The position numbers were made by a program, and so were the translations under genes. Positions 1-6,846 of a stretch of DNA of 14,247 bases are shown here, piece by piece. The notes under the pieces are model-generated. The model searched no databases and was not told where the DNA came from. It saw only the letters and a list, made by a program, of their open reading frames with translations. The stretch is from Chitinophagaceae bacterium (GTDB lineage: Bacteria; Bacteroidota; Bacteroidia; Chitinophagales; Chitinophagaceae), in the NCBI GenBank assembly GCA_016786525.1, contig JAEUVW010000013.1, positions 1 to 14,247 of the forward strand, read 5' to 3'. Numbering within the stretch: position 1 is the first letter of the stretch; every line of letters starts with the position of its first letter.

Positions 1-2
1 AA

Positions 3-1241
3 TACGAAAGCGAGTCGGGCAGCAATTACCACTGGACCACCGCCTATCAGTACCCCGTTTCCCGCCAGTTCAGCATCAGTGCCAGCTGGATGTCGGCCTG
101 GGCGCTGTCCGGGACTGCCCGCGATGCCTATGACCGCTACCCGAATGCAGCGGGGCAGCTTACAGACTCGCTCAACGCCTTGTACAGCAGCCGGTACCGC
201 TTACGGAACATAACAAATGCGGCGGCTGCCACCCTGATGTTCAGCGGCAAAAAGTACAAAGCCAGGTTGGGGGGCGAGTTCCGCCACCTGGCACAGCAGG
301 GTATAGGCTTGAGTGCGGTGCAGGAGCGCAGCTTTAAAAACCTGGTGCCTGCTGCCCATGTGGCGCTGTCGCTTAGCAGGCAGAGTGTGCTGAATATAGC
401 GTACACCGCCCAACTGATGCAGCCGGATATGAACAAGATCCGTCCGCTGCTCAATAATGCAGACCCGATGAACATCGTGATCGGCAACCCGCAGCTTACC
501 CAGTCGCTTGCCCATAATACGCATGCCGGCTACAGCTACACTACTGCCAACGGGGCGCGCTCTTTGCAGGCAAGCGGCAGCCTGTCGGTCATCCGCAAAG
601 CCATATCGCTGGAGCAGTACACCGACGCAGAGGGCAGGCGTACATCCCGATATTACAACCAGGATGGGAACTACACCACTAATGTTTCACTGGATTATGA
701 ACAGTCATTGGGAAATCATATCCGTTGCTCTGCCGGGCCGTCTGCCGGCTTTTCCAGAACCATCACACGCATCAATAAAGAGACAAGCACAGCGCTGAGC
801 CCTTTATTCGGATTTCGGACGGCACTGCAGTACAACAAAGACACCCTGCTGAACATCCGGCTGGATGCTGCAGCCAGCACCGTAGCGACCCGATCTGCGC
901 TCCATGCCGGACAGCGCGCCCGGGCGCAGAGCTTCTCGGGAACCATGAATATCCAGTACCGGTTTCCACAGGGAAGGCTATCGCTGGGCAGCGCCTGCTC
1001 CTGGAACTATCTCAGGGGCAGCTTAGGCAGCGGAAATAGCTTCGTGGTCTGGAATGTATCGGTGCAGCGTGAAATGAACAAGGAACAGTCGCTGGTGCTG
1101 AAACTGTACGTGTACGACCTGCTGAACCGCAGCAAAGGATACCTTGCCTATAATGAGCAGAACATACAGCGTGAAGAAAGGTTTATCTCCCTGCAGCGCT
1201 TTTTCCTCCTGGGCCTGATCTGGCATTTTACCAAAAGATGA
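3..1241 (+). CDS. Outer-membrane beta-barrel protein, C-terminal part (5' end outside window)
   Basis: The reading frame is open from base 3, upstream of the first ATG at 90, so this is the 3' end of a longer gene that starts before the window. The 413 visible residues alternate polar and hydrophobic positions and are rich in Tyr, Asn and Ser, as expected of transmembrane beta-strands. The closing segment, with V-x-D-L-L-N-R-S-K-G followed by an ERFISLQRFF stretch and a final aromatic strand ending WHFTKR, resembles the C-terminus of the TonB-receptor-like outer-membrane barrels common in Bacteroidota (outer membrane protein beta-barrel family). The likely location is the outer membrane. The substrate cannot be told because any plug or carboxypeptidase-like N-terminal domain is missing. 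A 110-bp gap separates it from the next gene. No convincing terminator hairpin was found after the stop. Confidence 0.75.
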   Translation, partial: YESESGSNYHWTTAYQYPVSRQFSISASWMSAWALSGTARDAYDRYPNAAGQLTDSLNALYSSRYRLRNITNAAAATLMFSGKKYKARLGGEFRHLAQQGIGLSAVQERSFKNLVPAAHVALSLSRQSVLNIAYTAQLMQPDMNKIRPLLNNADPMNIVIGNPQLTQSLAHNTHAGYSYTTANGARSLQASGSLSVIRKAISLEQYTDAEGRRTSRYYNQDGNYTTNVSLDYEQSLGNHIRCSAGPSAGFSRTITRINKETSTALSPLFGFRTALQYNKDTLLNIRLDAAASTVATRSALHAGQRARAQSFSGTMNIQYRFPQGRLSLGSACSWNYLRGSLGSGNSFVVWNVSVQREMNKEQSLVLKLYVYDLLNRSKGYLAYNEQNIQREERFISLQRFFLLGLIWHFTKR

Positions 1242-1306
1242 TGCAATCGTCTGCCTTGGAGCCCATCCCTCATTCACCGAAACCCCGCCGATTAATTAAG
1301 AATTTG

Positions 1307-1337
1307 TTTGTATTAAATAAAGAGCACTTTATCTTTG
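1307..1337 (+). promoter_or_regulatory. Bacteroidota-type promoter for the 1352 membrane-protein gene
   Basis: TTTG at 1307-1310, a 19-base spacer, then TATCTTTG at 1330-1337. This fits the published Bacteroidota consensus TTTG-N19-TAnnTTTG exactly. The box ends only 14 bases before the ATG at 1352, so the predicted 5' leader is roughly 8-10 nt with no room for a normal ribosome-binding site. Confidence 0.7.
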
Positions 1338-1351
1338 TTTAAATATCTCGT

Positions 1352-2113
1352 ATGATGGAACACACTTCTACAATTGCCGGCTTGGATATCGGCCAGAGCT
1401 TTTCCAAAGCATGGAAAGCGACAAAAGAAAACATCTGGCTGCTGGCCGGGTTTACCGTGGTCTACTATATTGCTTACTTTATCCTGGCGATGATCCCGTT
1501 TGTCGGCGGTTTAGCCGGTTTCTTTTCCTTTATTTTCGGGGCATCGGTTTTTGCGGCATACCATATTTACGAAAAAAAAGGATCGCTGGAGTTCAGCGAC
1601 TTCTTCAGCTGGTCGCCACGCTTCAGCCGGCTCTTCCTGGGGCACCTGCTGGCTATCGGTATCAGCTTGCTGTTCCTGATCCCACTGGTGATCGCCTTTG
1701 TTGCGTTTATCGGCTTTAGTGCTATTGGCGCGGCGATCAGTAACCCCGAAGACATCATGTCCTTATTCGGTCCCGGTTTTGCCGTTTTCCTGCTGCTGAT
1801 GCTCTTGCTGGGTGTCCTCTTTGCGGTATGGCTGTTTGCCTATCCCTACCTGGTGCAGTTTACCGACATGCCCTTGACAGAGGCTTTGCGCCTGAGCTGG
1901 AAGATCGGCAGAAACAATATCGGCCAGCTGATCCTGTTCCTGGTACTGGCTATTGCATTGACCTTGCTGGGTGCTATGTTGTTGCTGATCGGCCTTGCTG
2001 TGACCACCCCGCTGATCATGGGCGTACAGTTTTATTTCCTGCGCAGTATCTTCCCGGAGCAACAGGAGCCGGAGCAGTGGGACTTTATGAATCAACCCTC
2101 TCCAATGGAATAG
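1352..2113 (+). CDS. Multi-pass integral membrane protein of unknown function
   Basis: This is a 253-residue protein with about five to six hydrophobic segments, near residues 28-48, 50-70, 93-128 (probably two), 141-168 and 188-227. It has a short soluble N-terminus and a polar tail rich in Glu, Gln and Pro. The second half has the pattern T-E-A-L-R-L-S-W-K-I-G-R-N-N followed by a long hydrophobic hairpin. That pattern recalls the YciC/DUF975-like and glycerophosphodiester-phosphodiesterase membrane domains, which are amphipathic-helix-plus-hairpin repeats. This resemblance is from memory and the function is not known. The start is fixed by the promoter just upstream; the second ATG at 1355 is an alternative. 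It is a single-gene unit with its own promoter and a strong terminator 23 bases after the stop. Confidence 0.7.
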   Translation: MMEHTSTIAGLDIGQSFSKAWKATKENIWLLAGFTVVYYIAYFILAMIPFVGGLAGFFSFIFGASVFAAYHIYEKKGSLEFSDFFSWSPRFSRLFLGHLLAIGISLLFLIPLVIAFVAFIGFSAIGAAISNPEDIMSLFGPGFAVFLLLMLLLGVLFAVWLFAYPYLVQFTDMPLTEALRLSWKIGRNNIGQLILFLVLAIALTLLGAMLLLIGLAVTTPLIMGVQFYFLRSIFPEQQEPEQWDFMNQPSPME

Positions 2114-2135
2114 AGTATCTGTTTTTTTAAAAGTT

Positions 2136-2169
2136 AATAACCCGTGATTGGTCACGGGTTATTTTTTTT
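2136..2169 (+). terminator. Rho-independent terminator after the membrane-protein gene
   Basis: A 12-bp perfect stem (AATAACCCGTGA at 2136-2147, its complement at 2152-2163) closes a TTGG loop and runs into eight T residues at 2162-2169. It separates the membrane-protein gene from the oxidoreductase gene. Confidence 0.9.
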
Positions 2170-2221
2170 AACGCAAAAAGCACCCGGGCTTTTCCTGTAA
2201 AACCATTACTTTGTCGCTGCT

Positions 2222-3259
2222 ATGGCTTTGTACAAGGAACTCGTAATCGCACAGATCATCCCGGAGACGCAGGACACAAAAACATTTGTGCTTGTGCCTC
2301 TAAGTGCTGCAGACCACATTGAGTACAAAGCCGGCCAGTTCCTGACCCTGGTCTTCCCGCGCAAAGAGGACGAAGACCGCCGCAGCTTTTCCATTTCTTC
2401 CACTCCGGGTAGCGGGGTATCTTTATCCATTACCGTAAAGCGGATCGATAACGGCGCCTATTCCCGGTGGCTGATCGATCACGCACGCGAAGGAGATCGC
2501 CTGCTGAGCATCGGGGCATCGGGATTTTTTACCTTGCCGGATGATCTGAAACCCTACCGGCAGGTTTTCTTTTTTGCGGCAGGCAGCGGCATCACCCCGG
2601 TGTATGCACTGATCAAAACACTGGTACAGCATTCCGGTATTCCGGCGATCACCCTGGTTTACAGCAACAGGAGTATGGCCAACACCATTTTTTACAAAGA
2701 GCTGCGCGACCTCGAAGCGGCTTACCCACAGCTGCATATTGAGTTTTTGTTCAGCTCTTCTGTAAACCTTGGCCGGGCAAGGCTCAGCAAATGGCTGCTG
2801 GAGATATTGCTGAAAGAATACAGCCGGGCTCCTTACAGCCAAAGCCTGTTTTTCCTCTGCGGCCCTTACGAATATATGCGTATGGCCTCCATCGGCCTGA
2901 TCGCACAGGGCGTACCGGAGCAACATATCCGCAAAGAAGATTTTGTACCCCTGAAACTGGAACCCAAAGAGCTGCCACCGGATACGGAAGCCCATACGGT
3001 AGTGCTGAATATCAACGGTCAGGAGCACAGGCTGCCGGTCCAATACCCGGACACGATACTGAAAGCCGCCAAAAAAGCCGGTCTTCCGCTGCCCTATAGT
3101 TGTGAAGCAGGCCGTTGCGGCACCTGCGTTGCTCTTTGCTCTGCCGGCAGGGTATGGATGAGCTACAATGAAGTGCTGGTAGACAGCGACCTGGATAAGG
3201 GCCTGATCTTGACCTGTACGGGATATCCGGTAGGAGGCGATGTTTCTTTAAAGATTTGA
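2222..3259 (+). CDS. FAD-dependent oxidoreductase with C-terminal 2Fe-2S ferredoxin domain
   Basis: This is a 345-residue electron-transfer flavoprotein that probably takes electrons from NAD(P)H through FAD to a [2Fe-2S] cluster. The domains, in order, are: an FAD-binding barrel at about 1-105 with R54-S-F-S; an NAD(P)-binding domain at about 112-235 with A-A-G-S-G-I-T-P (119-126) and C213-G-P; and a plant-type ferredoxin domain at about 257-345. The cluster ligands are C294, C299, C302 and C332, matching C-x4-C-x2-C-x29-C exactly. The order matches class IA oxygenase reductases such as PaaE and the ring- or alkyl-hydroxylase reductases. No oxygenase or desaturase is encoded next to it, so its partner is unknown. 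fabG starts 70 bp downstream, so co-transcription is possible. A box-like TTACTTTG at 2206-2213 lies eight bases before the ATG, without a clear -33 element. The protein is cytoplasmic. Confidence 0.88.
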   Translation: MALYKELVIAQIIPETQDTKTFVLVPLSAADHIEYKAGQFLTLVFPRKEDEDRRSFSISSTPGSGVSLSITVKRIDNGAYSRWLIDHAREGDRLLSIGASGFFTLPDDLKPYRQVFFFAAGSGITPVYALIKTLVQHSGIPAITLVYSNRSMANTIFYKELRDLEAAYPQLHIEFLFSSSVNLGRARLSKWLLEILLKEYSRAPYSQSLFFLCGPYEYMRMASIGLIAQGVPEQHIRKEDFVPLKLEPKELPPDTEAHTVVLNINGQEHRLPVQYPDTILKAAKKAGLPLPYSCEAGRCGTCVALCSAGRVWMSYNEVLVDSDLDKGLILTCTGYPVGGDVSLKI

Positions 3260-3329
3260 GCTTTTCACCCTAAAGAAAGAAGCGCCTGCAATATTTTTAC
3301 TAATTTTACAGACTAATTAAGTTCACTCA

Positions 3330-4076
3330 ATGAAGTTATTGGAAAATAAGACGGCATTGGTTACCGGTGCCAGTCGTGGTATCGGCGAAGCCATAGCACT
3401 GAAATTTGCCGAAAATGGCGCCAATGTTGCCTTTACCTATCTCTCCTCCGAAGAGCGCGCCAAAGTGCTGGAAGCCCGTTTACAGGAATTCGGCGTACAG
3501 GCCAAAGGATACCGCTCTGATGCGGCAGACTATGCTTCCAGCGAGGCCCTGGCCGCAGAGGTTCAGAAGGACTTTGGAGGCATTGATATCTGTGTAAACA
3601 ATGCCGGTATCTCCCGCGATAACCTATTGTTGCGCGTGACACCCGAGCAATGGGATGATGTGATGCAGGCCAACCTGAAAAGTGTATACAACCTTACCCG
3701 CCAGGTCATCAAACCTATGATGAAAGCCCGCTCCGGCAGCATCATCAACCTTAGCTCCGTAGTCGGTGTAAAAGGCAATCCCGGCCAGAGCGCCTATGCA
3801 GCGTCTAAAGCCGGCATTATCGGGTTTACCAAATCGATAGCCCAGGAGCTGGGTAGCCGCAATATCCGCGTGAACGCTATTGCCCCGGGTTTTGTGGAAA
3901 CAGATATGACCCACTACCTGAACGATGGTGAAGGCGGCGGAAAATGGTTTGAAAAAATACCGATGCAACGCTTCGGAAAGCCTGAGGAAATAGCAAATGT
4001 TGCTTTGTTCCTGGCTTCGGATATGAGCAGCTATGTAACCGGCCAGGTGATCAGCACCTGCGGCGGTATGAACTAA
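3330..4076 (+). CDS. fabG: 3-oxoacyl-[acyl-carrier-protein] reductase
   Basis: This is a 248-residue short-chain dehydrogenase/reductase. FabG reduces 3-oxoacyl-ACP to (R)-3-hydroxyacyl-ACP with NADPH in the elongation cycle of type II fatty-acid synthesis in the cytoplasm. Visible motifs are the nucleotide-binding T-G-A-S-R-G-I-G (12-19), N-N-A-G (90-93), the structural N115, and the catalytic S143, Y156 and K160 in the normal S-x12-Y-x3-K spacing. The I-N-L-S-S-V-V-G segment and the ending with C-G-G-M are FabG-like rather than general SDR. Length is normal for the family. A beta-ketoacyl-ACP synthase III gene follows after 26 bases, which supports the FabG assignment over other SDR enzymes. 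SDR paralogues are many, so a specialised role cannot be excluded. Confidence 0.9.
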   Translation: MKLLENKTALVTGASRGIGEAIALKFAENGANVAFTYLSSEERAKVLEARLQEFGVQAKGYRSDAADYASSEALAAEVQKDFGGIDICVNNAGISRDNLLLRVTPEQWDDVMQANLKSVYNLTRQVIKPMMKARSGSIINLSSVVGVKGNPGQSAYAASKAGIIGFTKSIAQELGSRNIRVNAIAPGFVETDMTHYLNDGEGGGKWFEKIPMQRFGKPEEIANVALFLASDMSSYVTGQVISTCGGMN

Positions 4077-4102
4077 CAAGATAGATTTATAAAAAACACT
4101 CA

Positions 4103-5101
4103 ATGCAAAAAATACACGCAGCAATTACAGCTGTTGGCGGCTATGTCCCGGAATATGTGCTGACGAATGCCGAACTCGAGAAAATGGTCGATACCAACGA
4201 TGAGTGGATCACCACCAGGACAGGGATCAAAGAAAGGCGCATCCTGAAAGGCGAAGGCCTGGGTACTTCCGATATGGCTACTAAAGCCGTGGAACAACTA
4301 TTGTCCAAAAGAGGGATTGACCCGATGGAGATCGAACTGGTGATCTGCGCCACTACTACCCCCGATATGCAGTTCCCGGCCACGGCGAATGTGATCTCTG
4401 ATAAAGTGGGCATGAAAAATGCGTTCGGCTATGATGTGAATGCCGCCTGCTGCAGTTTCCTGTATGCGTTGACTACGGGAGCACAGTTTATCGAAACAGG
4501 CAAGTACAAAAAAGTGGTGGTGATCGGCGGTGATAAAATGTCTTCTATCATGAACTATGAAGACCGTGCTACCTGCATCATCTTTGGTGACGGCGCAGGC
4601 GCTGTATTGCTGGAACCCAATACGGAAGGCAACGGCGTCATGGATTCCATACTGAGAAGCGACGGCGCCGGGCGGGCATACCTGCATCAGAAAGCCGGCG
4701 GCTCCGTAAAACCCGCTACTGTTGAAACCGTCATGAATAAAGAGCATTTCGTCTACCAGGAAGGCCAGACGGTGTTCAAATTTGCGGTCAAAAATATGGC
4801 GGATGTGTCTGCAGAGATCATGGAACGCAACAAGCTGGCTTCAGAAGATGTGGCCTGGCTGGTACCACACCAGGCCAACCTGCGCATTATATCGGCCACC
4901 GGTGAGCGTATGGGCGTACCTGAAGAAAAGGTAATGATCAATATCCAGAAATATGGCAATACGACCAATGGTACTTTACCGCTTTGCCTCTGGGAGTGGG
5001 AGAGCAAACTGAAGAAAGGGGACAACCTCATCCTGGCAGCTTTTGGCGGAGGCTTTACCTGGGGCGCGACTTACCTGCGCTGGGCCTACGACGGTCAGTA
5101 A
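4103..5101 (+). CDS. fabH: Beta-ketoacyl-ACP synthase III (FabH family)
   Basis: This is a 332-residue thiolase-fold enzyme. FabH condenses acetyl-CoA (or branched acyl-CoA) with malonyl-ACP to start fatty-acid synthesis. The Cys-His-Asn triad is complete: C116 in N-A-A-C-C-S-F, H246 in P-H-Q-A-N-L-R, and N276 in Y-G-N-T-T-N-G. Y-G-N-T and the C-terminal G-G-G-F-T-W-G-A are typical of the family. Residue 117 is a second Cys where the E. coli enzyme has Ala, and the segment after N276 reads L-P-L-C-L-W-E-W-E instead of the more usual P-L-A-L. These differences near the active site could mark a paralogue with other primer preference. The gene forms a pair with fabG, has no visible promoter of its own, and is followed by a strong terminator. 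Many Bacteroidota have more than one FabH; whether this is the housekeeping copy is unknown. Confidence 0.88.
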   Translation: MQKIHAAITAVGGYVPEYVLTNAELEKMVDTNDEWITTRTGIKERRILKGEGLGTSDMATKAVEQLLSKRGIDPMEIELVICATTTPDMQFPATANVISDKVGMKNAFGYDVNAACCSFLYALTTGAQFIETGKYKKVVVIGGDKMSSIMNYEDRATCIIFGDGAGAVLLEPNTEGNGVMDSILRSDGAGRAYLHQKAGGSVKPATVETVMNKEHFVYQEGQTVFKFAVKNMADVSAEIMERNKLASEDVAWLVPHQANLRIISATGERMGVPEEKVMINIQKYGNTTNGTLPLCLWEWESKLKKGDNLILAAFGGGFTWGATYLRWAYDGQ

Positions 5102-5124
5102 ATTTTCAGGACGATTTTATAGCG

Positions 5125-5158
5125 AAGCGGTGGGCGATCTGTCCACCGCTTTTTTTTT
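5125..5158 (+). terminator. Rho-independent terminator after fabG-fabH
   Basis: A 9-bp perfect stem, AAGCGGTGG at 5125-5133 and its complement at 5143-5151, encloses a nine-base loop and is followed by T residues up to 5158. It ends the fatty-acid gene pair. Confidence 0.9.
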
Positions 5159-5210
5159 GCAGGCAAACAACAAAAAATAGACTTTATTCGCAAATTGTGA
5201 GTTAAAGCCT

Positions 5211-5468
5211 ATGCGATATGAAAAAATGATCACAGCCTTACCCTTCCTGTTCCTGGTCGCCTGCATCAAGGTCAATACAGACGAGAAGGAAGAACAGCCC
5301 AAAGATTACGCATGTGAGTGCACCTATATCTCTGGCAAACCGGAACCGGAGAAGAATGAAGTCACGAAGCTCAGTACGCTGCTGCAGGCGGAGGCACGTG
5401 TGGAATGCAGCAAGCTGGAAGACAAGTATATGTCACAGTTTTATAGCGGCACTTGTGTACTGAAGTAA
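5211..5468 (+). CDS. Small four-cysteine lipoprotein
   Basis: This is an 85-residue protein with a short signal sequence ending in the lipobox L-V-A-C, so C18 is the predicted lipidated residue of the mature protein. The remaining 67 residues are polar and charged and contain four cysteines, C35, C37, C66 and C82, enough for two disulfides in the periplasm or at the cell surface. Similar small Cys-containing lipoproteins are common in Bacteroidota, but I know of no assigned function. The ATG at 5211 gives two basic residues before the hydrophobic stretch. A second in-frame ATG (residue 6) would remove them, so the first is preferred. It starts 52 bases after the fabH terminator, so it should have its own promoter, but I see no good match to the consensus. 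Confidence 0.7.
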   Translation: MRYEKMITALPFLFLVACIKVNTDEKEEQPKDYACECTYISGKPEPEKNEVTKLSTLLQAEARVECSKLEDKYMSQFYSGTCVLK

Positions 5469-5568
5469 ATATTTTCCTGCAGATGATACACGGACCAGGG
5501 AAATAAGTATCTTGTCGCATACCACACATGAACAAAAATAATACCCGTTAAGCATAAAAAAGAAAACT

Positions 5569-6243
5569 GTGCCCACCCTATCCTACCCTGTAAAGCGGAT
5601 TTTATATGCTGCTTCGCTGAGCTTCGTCAGCACCCTTTTTGCCAACTGTGCCACCATCTGCGGCGGTTCAAGATATTATGCCCATGTTGTCGTGAATGAC
5701 AAGCCAAATGCCAAAATCATGTACGGAGGATATTTGGAGGGTACCGGAAAAGCTGTGATCAGCGTGCCGAGAAAGGATATAAGGCGGTTTTCCTTTACCG
5801 TGCAGCAGGACGGCTGCAGTGAGCAACGGTATCAATACAAGTCAAGGACCTTCAGGGGCTGGGCATTGGCCGGAACCCTGCTGACCTGGACTTATGGGCC
5901 CATACCTATCGGTGCTATCGTAGACTTGTCTACCGCTGCGCTCTGGAAACCGAATGTACATGAAAGAGGGATCAAAAAACTGGATTTCAAAAACTTCCGG
6001 TATACGGTAGACTATACCGCATCCTGCACCACTCGGGCGAAAACAAATACCCCGGAATCGGCAAAAGATGGTAAAGAAAAAGCAGCAGATATACTTTACC
6101 TGAAAAACGGCACAATCGTAAGGGGTATGATTATTGAAAACACCCCGAACAGGCAGGTGCAGATACGCGTTGAAGGAGGGGATATAGTCCTATACCCATC
6201 TGATGAAATTGATAGGGTTGGGAAGGAAGCCACAACGGAATAG
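5569..6243 (+). CDS. Two-module CATI-type lipoprotein with C-terminal KNG domain, GTG start
   Basis: This is a 224-residue exported protein. A signal-like N-terminus (K9-R10 then a hydrophobic stretch) leads to C27 in the motif A-N-C-A-T-I. C-A-T-I directly after the lipidation site is a hallmark of a large family of Bacteroidota lipoproteins. As in that family, a region with a conserved Gly (G-A-I-V-D-L-S-T-A-A-L-W, 115-126) lies near the middle. Residue -1 of the lipobox is Asn, which is unusual, so lipidation is likely but not certain. The second module, residues about 173-217, begins D-I-L-Y-L-K-N-G and ends S-D-E-I-D-R-V. It matches a short beta-rich domain often seen alone or at protein ends in this phylum. 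The GTG at 5569 is chosen because no in-frame ATG gives a signal sequence; an ATG at 5528 is out of frame and stops after seven codons. Function unknown. Confidence 0.65.
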   Translation: MPTLSYPVKRILYAASLSFVSTLFANCATICGGSRYYAHVVVNDKPNAKIMYGGYLEGTGKAVISVPRKDIRRFSFTVQQDGCSEQRYQYKSRTFRGWALAGTLLTWTYGPIPIGAIVDLSTAALWKPNVHERGIKKLDFKNFRYTVDYTASCTTRAKTNTPESAKDGKEKAADILYLKNGTIVRGMIIENTPNRQVQIRVEGGDIVLYPSDEIDRVGKEATTE

Positions 6244-6262
6244 GCGGATGTTTGTACCTGCG

Positions 6263-6294
6263 AAAGGGTCGCAATATAAGGCTGCGACCCTTTT
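6263..6294 (+). terminator. Rho-independent terminator after the lipoprotein gene
   Basis: An 11-bp perfect stem (AAAGGGTCGCA at 6263-6273 with its complement at 6283-6293) and a nine-base loop are followed by TTTT and further T-rich sequence. It starts 20 bases after the stop codon. Confidence 0.85.
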
Positions 6295-6506
6295 ATATTT
6301 TGCCCGGGCGTTATCTTTTCATTCTGAAGAACCTTCTCCTTCTTGTATAAGACATAGGGTTGGGTGCTGATACAGTACCTTCATCTGCGGCAGTTGCCGG
6401 TAGTACCAGCACTGCTTGTGCTTCTGCCAACACAGGCGGAAACCGAAGAAAACAAAACATCGCAATGAACTTTTCAGCTGCGGTACTTTCGTTCAAAAAA
6501 AATAAT

Positions 6507-6539
6507 TTTGGAAAACTGAAATGTATCATAATACATTTG
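6507..6539 (+). promoter_or_regulatory. Candidate promoter for the rtcB-prfH operon
   Basis: TTTG at 6507-6510 and TACATTTG at 6532-6539 (followed by C) match the two Bacteroidota promoter elements, with a 21-base spacer instead of 19. A second box-like sequence, TAATTTTG, lies at 6503-6510. If used, transcription would begin near 6545 and give a leader of about 300 nt before the ATG at 6847. No better candidate was found closer to the gene. Confidence 0.4.
6519..6538. repeat. Inverted repeat over the -7 box (operator candidate)
   Basis: AAATGTAT at 6519-6526 and ATACATTT at 6531-6538 form an 8-bp perfect dyad around the spacer CATA. The right arm overlaps the TACATTTG box, so a protein bound here would block RNA polymerase. 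Its core TGTAT...ATACA recurs in the dyad at 6553-6578. Confidence 0.45.
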
Positions 6540-6552
6540 CAGCAGAAACAAA

Positions 6553-6578
6553 TATTGTATTACTCCTTAAATACAATA
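6553..6578. repeat. Second inverted repeat just downstream (operator or leader hairpin)
   Basis: TATTGTATT at 6553-6561 and AATACAATA at 6570-6578 form a 9-bp perfect dyad with an 8-base spacer. Its centre is 37 bp from the centre of the dyad at 6519-6538 and it shares the TGTAT/ATACA half-site core. It could be a second operator, or a hairpin at the start of the transcript. Confidence 0.45.
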
Positions 6579-6742
6579 ACAATGACTCAGCGATTCTACA
6601 TATCATCCCTTTCCGGCGCTGCCTGACTACGGCAGGTTTTGCTTGCATTCTTTTTGATAAACAAACAGTATATTCTGTAATCGAAGCAAACGATTGCCTG
6701 CCTCTATTCACGATACTTTCTTTGTGATGATCATGCTTTCCT

Positions 6743-6797
6743 GTAAAGGATTGACATGAATACCTGCGCCCCGGCTTCTGCGGGATATATCCTTTAC
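6743..6797. repeat. 9-bp inverted repeat in the leader of the rtcB-prfH operon
   Basis: GTAAAGGAT at 6743-6751 is perfectly complementary to ATCCTTTAC at 6789-6797. The 37 bases between include a TTGACA and a GC-rich part with CCCG/CGGG that can pair internally. It could fold into a closed RNA stem in the leader, ending 49 bases before the start codon. No known riboswitch class is recognised. Confidence 0.3.
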
Positions 6798-6846
6798 GCA
6801 AGGACGAAACGAACTAAACTATTCCTGATGACCAAAACAAAATGTT

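Larger units (their letters stand above)
6295..6846. other. Long intergenic region upstream of the rtcB-prfH operon
   Basis: About 550 bases without a convincing gene. It holds a promoter-like sequence at 6507-6539, two related inverted repeats at 6519-6538 and 6553-6578, and a weak hairpin at 6619-6635 followed by GTTTT. A further inverted repeat (GTAAAGGAT at 6743-6751, ATCCTTTAC at 6789-6797) ends 49 bases before the start of the 238-residue gene. Short open frames exist on both strands but lack family resemblance or consistent start signals. The region may be a long regulated leader, or the scar of an insertion. Confidence 0.5.

Noticed and set aside
5528..5551. Seven-codon open frame before the GTG-start lipoprotein gene
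   Set aside because: It is out of frame with the gene, has no run of regulatory codons and no attenuator hairpin after it, so a leader peptide is not supported.
6311..6529. Small open frame on the - strand, ending R-R-R-R-F-F-R-M-K-R
   Set aside because: It lies in the non-coding stretch and could start at 6529 or 6460. It has no recognisable domain or clean signal peptide. The possible divergent box at 6526-6519 (TACATTTC) is imperfect. I cannot support it as a gene.
6360..6727. Two overlapping + strand open frames of 88 and 68 codons
   Set aside because: Composition looks random, they overlap the promoter and inverted repeats, and they resemble no family.
6751..6790. TTGACA followed by TATAT as a sigma-70-like promoter
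   Set aside because: The spacing (about 28 bases) is far from 17, and Bacteroidota do not use the TTGACA/TATAAT consensus as their main promoter.
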